64,000 bases of DNA, taken from positions 1 to 64,000 of the forward strand of contig DDEN01000017.1 in the NCBI GenBank assembly GCA_002336115.1, read 5' to 3'. This DNA is from Chitinophagaceae bacterium UBA1953. Its GTDB lineage: Bacteria > Bacteroidota > Bacteroidia > Chitinophagales > Chitinophagaceae. Made by a program: the position numbers and the translations under genes. Shown in pieces: positions 17,561 through 26,337 of the stretch; the first letter of the stretch is position 1; the number at the start of each line of letters is the position of its first letter. Under the pieces are notes generated by a model, which ran no database searches, was not told where the DNA came from, and saw only the letters and a list, made by a program, of their open reading frames with translations.

Positions 17561-18139
17561 ATGAAGGAACTGATTTTTGCAACCGGCAATAAACATAAAG
17601 CCGAAGAAATTCAGGCTGCATTACCTGCAACGTTCAGCGTTATTACCATGAAAGAAGCAGGAGTAACAGATGATATTCCCGAACCTTTTGACACACTTGA
17701 AGCAAATTCAAAACACAAAGCAGAATATTTGTACACATTACTTAAAAGGGATTGTTTTTCAGAGGATACGGGGCTTGAAGTTGAAGCATTAAATGGAGAG
17801 CCGGGTGTAAAAAGTGCCCGCTATGCCGGTGAGGATAAGAACTTCGATAAAAATGTTGATTTATTACTTAAAAAACTGAATGGCCAAACAAACCGTAAAG
17901 CCCGTTTCCGTACTGTTTTTACGCTTATTTATGGCAACGAACAATATCAGTTTGAAGGAATTTGTAATGGTACTATTACTGAAAAAAAAGCTGGAAACAG
18001 CGGGTTTGGTTACGACCCTGTATTTTTACCTGAAGGAAGTAACCATACCTTTGCCGAAATGACAATGGATGAGAAAAACCAGTTCAGCCACCGGCGAAAG
18101 GGACTTGATAAAATGTTGCAATTCCTGAAAGACCTTTAA
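17561..18139 (+). CDS. rdgB: XTP/dITP diphosphatase (non-canonical purine NTP)
   Basis: The 192-residue HAM1/RdgB enzyme hydrolyses ITP, dITP and XTP to monophosphates, keeping deaminated purines out of DNA and RNA. Signatures are FATGNKHKAEEIQ at the N-terminus, FDTLEANSKHKAE, the metal-binding SEDTGLEVEALNGEPGVKSARYAG, and the late GNSGFGYDPVFLPEG and FSHRRKGLDK. Full length and intact. It is cotranscribed with the sigma-factor gene 12 bp downstream. Confidence 0.95.
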   Translation: MKELIFATGNKHKAEEIQAALPATFSVITMKEAGVTDDIPEPFDTLEANSKHKAEYLYTLLKRDCFSEDTGLEVEALNGEPGVKSARYAGEDKNFDKNVDLLLKKLNGQTNRKARFRTVFTLIYGNEQYQFEGICNGTITEKKAGNSGFGYDPVFLPEGSNHTFAEMTMDEKNQFSHRRKGLDKMLQFLKDL

Positions 18140-18151
18140 AACAATTTCTTA

Positions 18152-18685
18152 ATGACAAGCAACCAAACCTTTTCTGAAACCGACTTACTAAATGGATGCA
18201 TGAAGGGCGACCGGCGTATGCAAAAGCAGCTTTACGACCAATTTTCGCCCAAAATGTATGCTGTTTGCCTTCGTTACATGGGTAACGGCGATGATGCACA
18301 GGATATACTTCAGGAAGGATTTATTAAAGTATTCAGGAACCTGGAAAAGTTCAGGGGAGATGGATCGTTTGAAGGCTGGATGCGCCGCATATTTGTTAAC
18401 ACTGCAATTGAACAAATCCGTAAGAAAAAAACAGATTTGTCGCTTACAGAAAAAGAAGACCTTATTGAGCTGAAATCTGTATCTGCAATTGATAATATCA
18501 ATGAAAAAGATTTACTGCAGATTGTAAGTGAGCTATCGCCTGGCTATCGCACCGTTTTTAACATGTATGTGGTTGAAGGGTTTAATCACAAAGAAATAAG
18601 TGAAACCCTTGGTATTAGTGAAGGAACCAGCAAATCGCAACTTGCAAGGGCAAGAATGATTTTACAGGAAAAAATTAAACGCTGA
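18152..18685 (+). CDS. ECF-type RNA polymerase sigma factor
   Basis: The 177-residue sigma-70-family factor contains region 2 (GDDAQDILQEGFIKVFRNL, then FEGWMRRIFVNTAI) that binds the -10 element and core polymerase, and region 4 (YRTVFNMYVVEGFNHKEISE, then SEGTSKSQLARARMIL) that reads the -35 element. This is the normal extracytoplasmic-function layout without regions 1 and 3. The protein encoded 11 bp downstream has a single membrane segment and is the probable anti-sigma partner. The stimulus and regulon are unknown. Confidence 0.92.
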   Translation: MTSNQTFSETDLLNGCMKGDRRMQKQLYDQFSPKMYAVCLRYMGNGDDAQDILQEGFIKVFRNLEKFRGDGSFEGWMRRIFVNTAIEQIRKKKTDLSLTEKEDLIELKSVSAIDNINEKDLLQIVSELSPGYRTVFNMYVVEGFNHKEISETLGISEGTSKSQLARARMILQEKIKR

Positions 18686-18696
18686 TAAGTATCTCT

Positions 18697-19704
18697 ATGA
18701 ATGATAACAATCTTCAACAAACGCTTCTTCAACAAGAAGTAACTCCGCCCAACAATGTTTGGGAGAAGATTGCTGTTGACCTGAATGAAGCCGAAGAAGA
18801 TGCACCTTTAAGAAAAAAAATCCTTGCCGCTGCAGTTCATCCTCCTCATACAGCCTGGGATGCAATCTCTCAAATTTTAAATGAAGAAGAGTCAGTAACC
18901 CAACTGTTGAATAAAGAAGTTACTGCACCCGTTGATGTATGGGAAAAGATCAGCTTACAACTTGATAAAGAATCAGATGCTGAAATTTCTTCGCAACTGA
19001 ATAAAAGCGCTGTAACTCCACCCGCTTTTGTGTGGGATAAAGTTGAAAAACAACTTGAAATAAGTGAACCGGCTAAAGTTATTCCGATAAAAACAAATTA
19101 CAAACGTTTTATACAATTAGCCGCCGCCGCTTTAGTTACAGGCTTAATAACCTGGGGTATTAATTCTTTGCTGAAGAATGACAAAAAAGAACATACTGAT
19201 CAAGTTACAATAGCGAAAAAAACCGAGGGTAAAGAAACCCTGATAGATTTATCCAATCCTCCAACAGAACAAGAACCGGTTAAAACCGGTGAAGAGTCTT
19301 CTTCAAGATCTGCTATCCGCAAAAAAATAAAAACCGAGCTGCAACAGGCGCAAAATATTGTAAAAGTTGATGTTCAGGATCACAGCATTGTAAATACAAT
19401 TACAGCCCAAACAATTCATCATGCCAAATATGAAAAAAGAAAACCTGAAAACGGTTTTTCCGAAAGCGAATATTTTCTTGTAATGAATGAAGATGGAGAT
19501 CTTGTAAGAGTTACCAAACGCATCAACAATCTGAAATGTGTAAAATCTGAAGAAATACCTGTTGATGCAGCAACAGCACTTAACACAAGGGACTGTAATA
19601 ACCAAATTAAACAATGGCAGGCCAAGATGGCTTTGTCAACAAGCCTTGCAAATGCTTCCGGAATCATTGACATTGCTGACATTATTAAAACAACCGAAAA
19701 ATAA
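18697..19704 (+). CDS. Putative anti-sigma factor with four N-terminal repeats
   Basis: The 335-residue single-pass membrane protein encoded directly after the ECF sigma gene. The cytosolic N-terminus (about 1-125) holds four imperfect repeats with a core of V-x-P-P-x-x-x-W-(E/D)-x-(I/V) followed by L: VTPPNNVWEKI, VHPPHTAWDAI, VTAPVDVWEKI and VTPPAFVWDKV. One membrane helix follows (about residues 143-163), then a ~170-residue extracytoplasmic region ending with a Cys-containing segment. It lacks the zinc anti-sigma HxxxCxxC motif. Position and topology imply an anti-sigma role. Confidence 0.65.
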   Translation: MNDNNLQQTLLQQEVTPPNNVWEKIAVDLNEAEEDAPLRKKILAAAVHPPHTAWDAISQILNEEESVTQLLNKEVTAPVDVWEKISLQLDKESDAEISSQLNKSAVTPPAFVWDKVEKQLEISEPAKVIPIKTNYKRFIQLAAAALVTGLITWGINSLLKNDKKEHTDQVTIAKKTEGKETLIDLSNPPTEQEPVKTGEESSSRSAIRKKIKTELQQAQNIVKVDVQDHSIVNTITAQTIHHAKYEKRKPENGFSESEYFLVMNEDGDLVRVTKRINNLKCVKSEEIPVDAATALNTRDCNNQIKQWQAKMALSTSLANASGIIDIADIIKTTEK

Positions 19705-19718
19705 TTATACATAGCTGC

Positions 19719-20150
19719 ATGTCAAGAATAAAAATTTCTTTGCCGGAAACTTTTTCATTTACCACAAATATTCCTGTACGAATCACCGATATTAATTATG
19801 GTAATCATGTTGGCAATGATGCTGTTCTTTCACTTATTCATGAAGCAAGAATGCGGTTTCTGACACAATACGGGTTTAGTGAAATGGATTGCGGTGGTGT
19901 TGGAGTAATCATGGCTGACGCAGGAATTGAGTTTAAGAAAGAAATTTTCTATGGTGATGTAGTTGAAATAAAAGTTACTGCTGCTGATTTTACGCCTGTT
20001 GGTTTTGATCTTTATTACCTGCTGCAAAAAACAAACAGCAACAATAAAATTACTGTTGCTGTTGCAAAAACCGGTATGGTTTGTTACAACTATGAGCTGA
20101 AGAAAGTTGCTTCAGTTCCTGCTATCGTTAAAGAAAAACTTTCTGTTTAA
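19719..20150 (+). CDS. Hotdog-fold acyl-CoA thioesterase
   Basis: The 143-residue protein of the 4-hydroxybenzoyl-CoA thioesterase/YbgC type. The segment RITDINYGNHVGNDAVLSLIHEARMRFL carries the Asp plus long helix typical of this hotdog subfamily, followed by VIMADAGIEFKKEIFYGDVVEI. It would hydrolyse acyl-CoA, but the substrate is unknown. It is the last gene of the plus-strand operon, 14 bp after the anti-sigma gene, and overlaps the convergent lipoprotein gene by four bases. Confidence 0.85.
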   Translation: MSRIKISLPETFSFTTNIPVRITDINYGNHVGNDAVLSLIHEARMRFLTQYGFSEMDCGGVGVIMADAGIEFKKEIFYGDVVEIKVTAADFTPVGFDLYYLLQKTNSNNKITVAVAKTGMVCYNYELKKVASVPAIVKEKLSV

Positions 20151-21052
20151 TTGAAATCAGGAAGAATACTCCAGTAAACAAATACTACTCTCCTTCGTTC
20201 ATCATCTTCACGGTAATCTTTTATTTTCGGATTTGGATAATCTTCTCCCCTTCCCTGAGGTAAATAATCTATATGAAGATTTTTGTAAAGCTCTCCACCT
20301 GCTGTTGTCTGCTGTGTCATAATACCTGATATAACTTCTGTAACAGATTTTGCCCGTAACCGAGAGAGTTCTTTGTTCAATTGTGAGCTATTGGCAATTT
20401 CCACACCCATACTTAATCTTAGAGTACTGTCAAGAGCCGTTCCCTGTGCAATTTGCTGAGCATCGGCATAACCTAAAACCATAAATGTTCCATTCAACTT
20501 CTTATTTGGAAACTTCGCTGCAAATGCAAGCATATCTGCCGCAACTTTTTTAAACGGGTCGGCAGCAGAAGGATTATTCTGCAGGTCAATAATAAATTCT
20601 CCCGGCCCAAACACACTGGCGGTATTTAGCTGTGTAAAAGTATTGGTGGCAAGTAATTCATCAATAAGCTCAATATTACCAAGATTTGCTTTTGCTTCTT
20701 CAGTTATCCGTTTAATTCTCAGCGACAATGTATCTATACTGCGATGCTTAATTCGCTTTGATAAAATAACTGAATCTTCAGCTACATGTTTTGTCAGTAC
20801 CTGCTTCACTGAATCTGTGAACTTACTGATAAAAGTATTTGATTTTTCGTCCAGCAATCCATTATCAAATTTTGCTTCCCTGGCACTGTCTATCTTTTCA
20901 ATAGCAAGTAACGCTTCTTTATTTAACTGAATGTTACGCTTTAATTCCGATTTCATTTCTTTAATCCTGTTGGCAGTAGCGCAGGAAAAAAGGAAAAAAA
21001 TGGCAGCCGTTATTACAAAAGCCTTTGTGATTGTTTGCATATCATTTCTCAT
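20147..21052 (-). CDS. OmpA-like lipoprotein
   Basis: The 301-residue protein has a lipoprotein signal ending in FLFSC (lipid-modified Cys about residue 24), a helical coiled-coil region (about 30-150), and a C-terminal domain with VLGYADAQQI, LSRLRAKSVTEVI and DDERRRVVFVYW. These match the OmpA/MotB peptidoglycan-binding fold in diverged form, so it may tether the outer membrane to the wall. It lies at the end of the minus-strand cluster with two TPR genes, aroE and phosphosulfolactate synthase. The OmpA assignment is moderate. Confidence 0.65.
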   Translation of the reverse strand: MRNDMQTITKAFVITAAIFFLFSCATANRIKEMKSELKRNIQLNKEALLAIEKIDSAREAKFDNGLLDEKSNTFISKFTDSVKQVLTKHVAEDSVILSKRIKHRSIDTLSLRIKRITEEAKANLGNIELIDELLATNTFTQLNTASVFGPGEFIIDLQNNPSAADPFKKVAADMLAFAAKFPNKKLNGTFMVLGYADAQQIAQGTALDSTLRLSMGVEIANSSQLNKELSRLRAKSVTEVISGIMTQQTTAGGELYKNLHIDYLPQGRGEDYPNPKIKDYREDDERRRVVFVYWSILPDFN

Positions 21053-21114
21053 AATAGGACAATTTATATTTACAACGTGGTCAGTTTTGCTAATCTGTAA
21101 ATCCGGCGGAAAAG

Positions 21115-21942
21115 TTACTTCATATTTTTGATTTCATTAAGAAGATTAATACCATACTCACTGCCCAGGGCAACTAATTCATTATACTTCTTAACAGCGT
21201 CAACTTTTTTACCTGTTTTTACATAACACATTCCCAGGTAATACAATGTGGTTTCAAATTTCGGCTTCATTTCGTCTGCCTTCAGGAGGTATTGCATTGC
21301 TTCACTATATTTTGCCAAAGAATAATAGCTAAAGCCAATTTCAGAAAATGAAAGATGGTTTTGTTTTTCAAAAGTAACAGCTCTCATTAAATAAGGTACC
21401 GCCAGCTCAAACTTACCAAGATCGTTGTAACACCATCCAACCCAATAATAGATTTTCATACTGGTAGTATCCAGTTCAAGAACTTTTAGATAATCTGCAA
21501 GAGCTGCTTTAGTATTTTCCTTTACTTCCCTGTAAAAATCAGCTCGTGCTGCATAAGCCCGGCTAAAAGAAGGATCGAGAGTAACCGCTTTATTATAATC
21601 GTCCAGAGCTTCATTTAGAAATCCTGCACCTGCTTTTGCGAAACCAGATTCATAAATAATACGGCTGTCATCTGGCTTCAACTTTACTGCTTTTTGCAAC
21701 ACAGGTAAAGCTTTAGAAAACTGATTCAGTTCGTTATAGCACCATCCAAGCTCATACATGGCTTCTGTGTAATCAGGTCTTAGATCGATTGCTTTTTTAA
21801 ACGCTTCAATTGCTTCTGTATATAACCTTTTCTTTTTTAGCTGAAGCCCGTTTTGATATTGCTCATCTGCATTAACATCCTGCCCAAAGACAAAAAGAGT
21901 CATGGGAAGAATGATCAGAAATGTAATGAGCCTTTTATACAT
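21115..21942 (-). CDS. Exported TPR-repeat protein
   Basis: The 275-residue protein has a signal peptide (1-20, ending FVFGQ) and about six tetratricopeptide repeats (YTEAIEAFKKAIDLRPDYTE, then FSKALPVLQKAVKLKPDD, and so on). TPR arrays form alpha-solenoid scaffolds for protein-protein contact, and periplasmic location is expected. It follows aroE by 59 bp on the same strand. No catalytic domain is attached, and the partner is unknown. Confidence 0.85.
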   Translation of the reverse strand: MYKRLITFLIILPMTLFVFGQDVNADEQYQNGLQLKKKRLYTEAIEAFKKAIDLRPDYTEAMYELGWCYNELNQFSKALPVLQKAVKLKPDDSRIIYESGFAKAGAGFLNEALDDYNKAVTLDPSFSRAYAARADFYREVKENTKAALADYLKVLELDTTSMKIYYWVGWCYNDLGKFELAVPYLMRAVTFEKQNHLSFSEIGFSYYSLAKYSEAMQYLLKADEMKPKFETTLYYLGMCYVKTGKKVDAVKKYNELVALGSEYGINLLNEIKNMK

Positions 21943-22001
21943 CAGGATTTCTTCTTACTTAACCAAACGGATAACAAATGGTTTTTACATAGAAAAGCTT
22001 G

Positions 22002-22733
22002 TCAGCTATTCCATATTTTCCAGCTTTCCTCAGCCTGGATAACCAGCATTTCCAACCCGTTTTTAATTACTGCTCCTTGTTTTTCCGACAAGTCAAGAAA
22101 AACCGTTTTTTCAGGATTATATACTAAGTCGTAACACAAATGCTCATTATTCAAGCCATTGTATGGTAATGATGGTTTTTGATGAACATTTGGTTGCATG
22201 CCGAGAGGAGTAGTATTGATAATAAGGTTAAAATCCCTGATCATTTTGTTATCAATCTGATCATATGTTAACATGTTTTCGCCTGAATGGCGTGAAACAT
22301 ATAAAAATTCAATATTCAATTTGTGCAATACCCACGCTACTGCTTTTGCTGCGCCACCCGTTCCCAAAACAAGTGCTTTTTTGTGATTTTTGCGGAGAAG
22401 GGGAACAATAGACTGTTCAAAACCAAGCACATCAGTATTAAAACCAGTTAAGATGCCGTTTTGGATTTTGATGCAATTACAGGCACCAATTTCCCTTACA
22501 GCCTTGCTTTGCTGATGCAGGAAAGGCAAAACAGCCTCTTTGTAAGGAATAGTTACATTGAGACCAGCCAGCTCTTTTTGCTGTTTAAGCAATAAAGGAA
22601 AATCCTGCATCGTCTCAATTGGAAATAATTCATAACTACAGTCATGAATGTTTTCCTCACCGAATTTTCTGGTGAAATAGTTTTTTGAAAAAGAATGTGA
22701 TAAGGGGTAACCTATTAAACCAAATTGCCTCAT
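22002..22733 (-). CDS. aroE: Shikimate 5-dehydrogenase
   Basis: The 243-residue AroE reduces 3-dehydroshikimate to shikimate with NADPH. It shows the substrate segment FGLIGYPLSHSFS, the catalytic-Lys motif NVTIPYKEAVLPFL, the Asp-bearing FNTDVLGF, and the Rossmann loop ALVLGTGGAAKAVAWVL, then NTTPLGM. It is slightly shorter than E. coli AroE (272), as in many Bacteroidota. Its start overlaps the end of the phosphosulfolactate synthase gene by four bases, implying translational coupling. Confidence 0.93.
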   Translation of the reverse strand: MRQFGLIGYPLSHSFSKNYFTRKFGEENIHDCSYELFPIETMQDFPLLLKQQKELAGLNVTIPYKEAVLPFLHQQSKAVREIGACNCIKIQNGILTGFNTDVLGFEQSIVPLLRKNHKKALVLGTGGAAKAVAWVLHKLNIEFLYVSRHSGENMLTYDQIDNKMIRDFNLIINTTPLGMQPNVHQKPSLPYNGLNNEHLCYDLVYNPEKTVFLDLSEKQGAVIKNGLEMLVIQAEESWKIWNS

Positions 22734-23509
22734 TTAGCTGAGTGTTTGTCGAGAAACATATGGAATGTGTCTCCCCGTAAACCAATTTTCATTGATTCAA
22801 GCGGAATAACTTCGGAAGGAGCAATATTTCCTAAATTAACGTTCGGCCCTACCAGATTTATAAAATACAACTGCTGAGCTTTTTGAGGAGCTTCCCAAAT
22901 AATACGATCACCTGGAATTTGTGTAAGAATTTCCTGTACCAAACCTTCTCTCACCTCACCGGTACCACGATAAATGCCCACATTTCCAGCCTCTCTTGCT
23001 TCTGCAATAACATAACTCGAACCTGCTTCCAGTTCTGCCCTCATCAATTCAATCCATTTATATGGCGGGATAATATGTGTAGCATCTTTACTTCCTACTT
23101 CACTTAAAACTGTACCATGCTTGGTAAGTTTTTCTATATAACCGCATTTCTCTGCGTGGGGAATTTCAATTGAACCGTCACTTACTTCCATGTAAGTAAT
23201 ACCATAATCTTTGCAAACATTAATATAATCATCAAACTGGTTGCGTATAAGAAACGCCTCGAACAAAGTTCCTCCAAAATAAACCGGAATATCAAATTGT
23301 TTATAAACCTCTAATTTCTCTCTCAAAACCGGTGTAACATAAGATGTACCAAAACCGAGTTTTACTATATCAACGTGTGGATGAGCAATGCTCAGGAAAT
23401 TTTTAACCTCTTCAACACTAAGTCCTTTGTCCATTACCATTGTCAATCCATAAGTACGGGGTTTTACAGTCCTTTCAGGAATCTGAGTAAGATTAAAGTT
23501 CATATTCAT
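22730..23509 (-). CDS. Phosphosulfolactate synthase (ComA family)
   Basis: The 259-residue TIM-barrel protein of the ComA family adds sulfite to phosphoenolpyruvate to form (2R)-phosphosulfolactate. Family segments include RTYGLTMVMDKGLSVEEV, IVKLGFGTSYVTPVLREKL, VYFGGTLFEAFLIRNQFDDY, MEVSDGSIEIPH and the late WEAPQKAQQLYFINLVGPNVN. The full length fits. ComA is classically known from methanogen coenzyme M synthesis. In Bacteroidota it might feed sulfonate products such as sulfonolipid precursors. It overlaps aroE, so expression is coupled to shikimate synthesis. Confidence 0.88.
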   Translation of the reverse strand: MNMNFNLTQIPERTVKPRTYGLTMVMDKGLSVEEVKNFLSIAHPHVDIVKLGFGTSYVTPVLREKLEVYKQFDIPVYFGGTLFEAFLIRNQFDDYINVCKDYGITYMEVSDGSIEIPHAEKCGYIEKLTKHGTVLSEVGSKDATHIIPPYKWIELMRAELEAGSSYVIAEAREAGNVGIYRGTGEVREGLVQEILTQIPGDRIIWEAPQKAQQLYFINLVGPNVNLGNIAPSEVIPLESMKIGLRGDTFHMFLDKHSAK

Positions 23510-23583
23510 GCTTTTTTAAACTGTCGCAAATTTAATAAAGCATACCCAACCAACAACTATGATTTCAGTCATTAACAAACCGG

Positions 23584-25005
23584 TTAAATAGATCTGGAAC
23601 GCTTATAACGTGCAATAATGTCAACAACCTGTGGGTTCTGCAGAATTTTAGGAATCAGTTCGATTAATTTCTTTATTAGTTTAGGCGATTTGCTCATAGC
23701 CAGCTCAAGTTGATTTATTGCCTGCTTTGACTTGCCCTGAGCAAAGAATGCTGCAGCTCTGTAAAAAACAAACAAAGGTTTTCCATTTGTAGCTTCAAAT
23801 GCAGCACAGGCGTACTCATCGGCATGCTCAAACATACCGGCTTTCAGCATACATTCAATTGTTGCACTCCACCCTTTTAAACTTTTTGGCCGGGATTTAA
23901 TTACGTTCGCAAAATGTTCAATTGCTTCTTTGTATTGCCCCATTTCAACCAAAGCCATTCCCATTGCAAGATTGTAATCAGGATTGAGGCGGTTTATTTT
24001 TAATGCAAGCTGCATTTGTTTTACGGCAGTTTCATATTGGGCTTCATTGATATATGTGCAGGCTATTTTGTAATACAATTTACTGTCTTCCGGGTTCATG
24101 TGAGATGCTTTTCTGTAATGAAACCGTGCCTGTGCAAATTGCCCCATCCTGTCGTAACAATAACCAATTGCTTCATGAATCACCTCTTCAGGGCGGCTAA
24201 GTTCCAGCACCTTCTCCAGCATTTCAATTGCCTCTTTGTATTTCCTAAGCCTTATGTAAGCATCGCCTATGTTACGGTATGCATAATCAAACTTTTCATC
24301 AATTGCAATGCAATACATGTAAGCATCAATTGCTTTTTCATACAATTTTAGCCCCTGGTATGCTGCTCCCAAATTAAACCATGCAAGTTCAGAATAAGGA
24401 TGATCGTTGATAATACCCAGATGAAGTCTTATCGATTCTTCATTCCGTCCTGTAAAATCAGTCCAGAAACATATTTTGTACAGAGCTTCTTCGTTAACAG
24501 GGTCATCTTCAAGAATAAGTTGAAGGCAGTCAAACACTTTATCAAATTCCTCGTAATCGTCATAAACATCTGCCAGCTCAAAAAGCAGGTCAATTCTTTC
24601 ATCGCCGGTAAATAACTCAAGGGCTTTTTGCAGAATTTCAACAGCCTTTTCCTGCTGGTCAAGAGCAAGAAAAGCATCGGTTTTGAGAATAAAGAGGTTA
24701 ATGTCATTACTATCCAGCAATTCAGCCTGTTCTAATAACTCAAGAGCTGCATTGTATTGGCGTGTTGCAAGCAGTAAATCTGCTTTTTTTACCAGCAATA
24801 GAGAGGAATAAGGATAGATTTCAATCCCCATGTCAACCGCCTGCATTGCCTGATTAATGTCTTCTTTTTCGTCAAAATAGTCAACCAGTTTCTCAAATGC
24901 TTCTTCCTCAAGAAACGAATGCGAACGACCGTTCTTGAGATTTTCATATATGCGGAGAAGTTCTTTTAGTTCTTCTTTGTCCTGATGGAAGGGATTTTGC
25001 TTCAT
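23584..25005 (-). CDS. Large TPR-repeat protein
   Basis: The 473-residue cytoplasmic protein is built almost wholly of tetratricopeptide repeats, about ten to eleven, with the usual W/Y-x-x-LG-x-A and P at repeat ends (AWFNLGAAYQGLKLYEKAID and AYRNIGDAYIRLRKYKEAIE are clear units). There is no signal peptide and no other domain; a basic tail RYKRSRSI closes it. It is first in the minus-strand cluster, 74 bp upstream of the phosphosulfolactate synthase gene. Probably a scaffold; function unknown. Confidence 0.85.
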   Translation of the reverse strand: MKQNPFHQDKEELKELLRIYENLKNGRSHSFLEEEAFEKLVDYFDEKEDINQAMQAVDMGIEIYPYSSLLLVKKADLLLATRQYNAALELLEQAELLDSNDINLFILKTDAFLALDQQEKAVEILQKALELFTGDERIDLLFELADVYDDYEEFDKVFDCLQLILEDDPVNEEALYKICFWTDFTGRNEESIRLHLGIINDHPYSELAWFNLGAAYQGLKLYEKAIDAYMYCIAIDEKFDYAYRNIGDAYIRLRKYKEAIEMLEKVLELSRPEEVIHEAIGYCYDRMGQFAQARFHYRKASHMNPEDSKLYYKIACTYINEAQYETAVKQMQLALKINRLNPDYNLAMGMALVEMGQYKEAIEHFANVIKSRPKSLKGWSATIECMLKAGMFEHADEYACAAFEATNGKPLFVFYRAAAFFAQGKSKQAINQLELAMSKSPKLIKKLIELIPKILQNPQVVDIIARYKRSRSI

Positions 25006-25156
25006 GGGCTTTGAGGTTGTTGTAAAATACCCTTATTTCCAGAAAAATTACAAGTACGATGTAACATTTAGTTATCAACATACGTTAATATATTGAGAAT
25101 TTTTTTTGACTATTGGTTTGATATTACCAACAGTAATTCATTAAATTTGTTGTGAA

Positions 25157-25501
25157 ATGCAAAAAACATTACCAAATCCACAAAAAATTTTCAAAAACGG
25201 CATGTTGTTGTTTTTGAGTTTTTGCATGCTTCAAAGTGCCTTTTCCGCAACATTTACATCTGGCGGAGGTAATAAGAATAATTCAAAAACGTCAACTACA
25301 CTGAATCTTAAATCAAGTCCTTTAAGTTTCAGTAATGGCTATCGCTTTAGAAGTGGAATGAGTTTTACCAATAATTCAAACAATCTTACATTCAGAAGTA
25401 ATTCTATTCGTTTTCAAAAAGGGAATACACTTTATATTATTCCGGTAAAACAGAAAGTAATTATCAGTAAATTCAAAACCCCTCAGAAGGAAATTAAATA
25501 A
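25157..25501 (+). CDS. Small secreted hypothetical protein
   Basis: The 114-residue product has a signal peptide (about 1-31, hydrophobic core MLLFLSFCMLQSAFSA) followed by a low-complexity region rich in Ser, Asn, Thr and Phe, and a basic C-terminus. No domain recognised. It is followed immediately by a strong terminator, which supports a real transcript. Confidence 0.6.
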   Translation: MQKTLPNPQKIFKNGMLLFLSFCMLQSAFSATFTSGGGNKNNSKTSTTLNLKSSPLSFSNGYRFRSGMSFTNNSNNLTFRSNSIRFQKGNTLYIIPVKQKVIISKFKTPQKEIK

Positions 25502-25534
25502 TTAAAAAACCGGACGTTCCGCCCGGTTTTTTAA
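25502..25534. terminator. Intrinsic terminator
   Basis: TTAAAAAACCGG (25502-25513) pairs perfectly with CCGGTTTTTTAA (25523-25534) across a nine-base loop. It lies between the small secreted protein and the convergent GLPGLI gene and can act both ways. Confidence 0.85.
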
Positions 25535-25557
25535 TAACTATCTAAATCCAAGTGTGA

Positions 25558-26226
25558 TTAATTTTTACCTCTTGCCTTTTTAACTTCTTCATAAGTCATT
25601 TCCCGGTAACCTGATTTAGGCACATCAAAGAAAGAAGCTGTAACAGGATCAAAACTGATCTTATCAGCAATATAAGTCACTTTCATTTTTCCATATTCCG
25701 ATTCATACTCCAAAGGAAAGCCAGGAAGCTTCTGGAATTGCACACCATAATCTTTGTTCTGAAAAGAAATTTCTTCAGTGTAATACACTCTGAAAGTAGA
25801 ACCGTCTTTCATTTTTGCAATGGCCAGCTTACAGTTATATCCAAGAATTTTCTTTGTATCGGAAACAAATTCGTACTGAATACCCGCATACTTACTGTTA
25901 CGATCAGCATAATCTTCTTTCGTCATCCTGATTAATATTTTCTGATCTCCATACTCATTCATTACAACGGCGCTTCCCGACTTAGAATCGTGCAACGTAA
26001 TTGTTTTACCAAGCACACTTGTAAGTTCGGTTCTTGTATTAACACCTTTAAACCAAACTTTCTGAGTTGCGCCATCTAAGAGATCGGCTGCTTTTGTTTC
26101 AGTATTACCCGTATTTACAACAACATTATAAGTAATCATTCCCTCATTATAAGGTTGCTGTGCAAACATATATTTGCCTGTTAAAGCAAATATGAACATT
26201 AATCCAATCTTCAGAACTTGTTTCAT
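25558..26226 (-). CDS. GLPGLI family protein
   Basis: The 222-residue secreted protein from ATG 26226 (an upstream in-frame ATG at 26286 would add 20 residues before the clean signal peptide MKQVLKIGLMFIFALTGKYM). It contains the family-defining LPGFPLEYE (variant of L-P-G-L-P-L) and the preceding RVYYTEEISF pattern. GLPGLI proteins are Bacteroidota-specific, exported and of unknown function, often occurring near TonB receptors or proteases. Here it follows yidC downstream of a terminator, so it is probably transcribed separately. Confidence 0.8.
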   Translation of the reverse strand: MKQVLKIGLMFIFALTGKYMFAQQPYNEGMITYNVVVNTGNTETKAADLLDGATQKVWFKGVNTRTELTSVLGKTITLHDSKSGSAVVMNEYGDQKILIRMTKEDYADRNSKYAGIQYEFVSDTKKILGYNCKLAIAKMKDGSTFRVYYTEEISFQNKDYGVQFQKLPGFPLEYESEYGKMKVTYIADKISFDPVTASFFDVPKSGYREMTYEEVKKARGKN

Positions 26227-26295
26227 AGTTGTAATTATTCGTTCACGATAAAGATATAAAAATAGTATGCCAAGTTGCATAAGCAATTCACAAAA

Positions 26296-26319
26296 AACCC
26301 GGACGCTGTGATCCGGGTT
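26296..26319 (-). terminator. Terminator of yidC
   Basis: On the minus strand an 8-bp GC-rich stem (AACCCGGA with TCCGGGTT) is followed by a T-run, 19 bp past the yidC stop codon. This is a standard intrinsic terminator. Confidence 0.8.
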
Positions 26320-26337
26320 GTATATCTTTTGTTAAGA

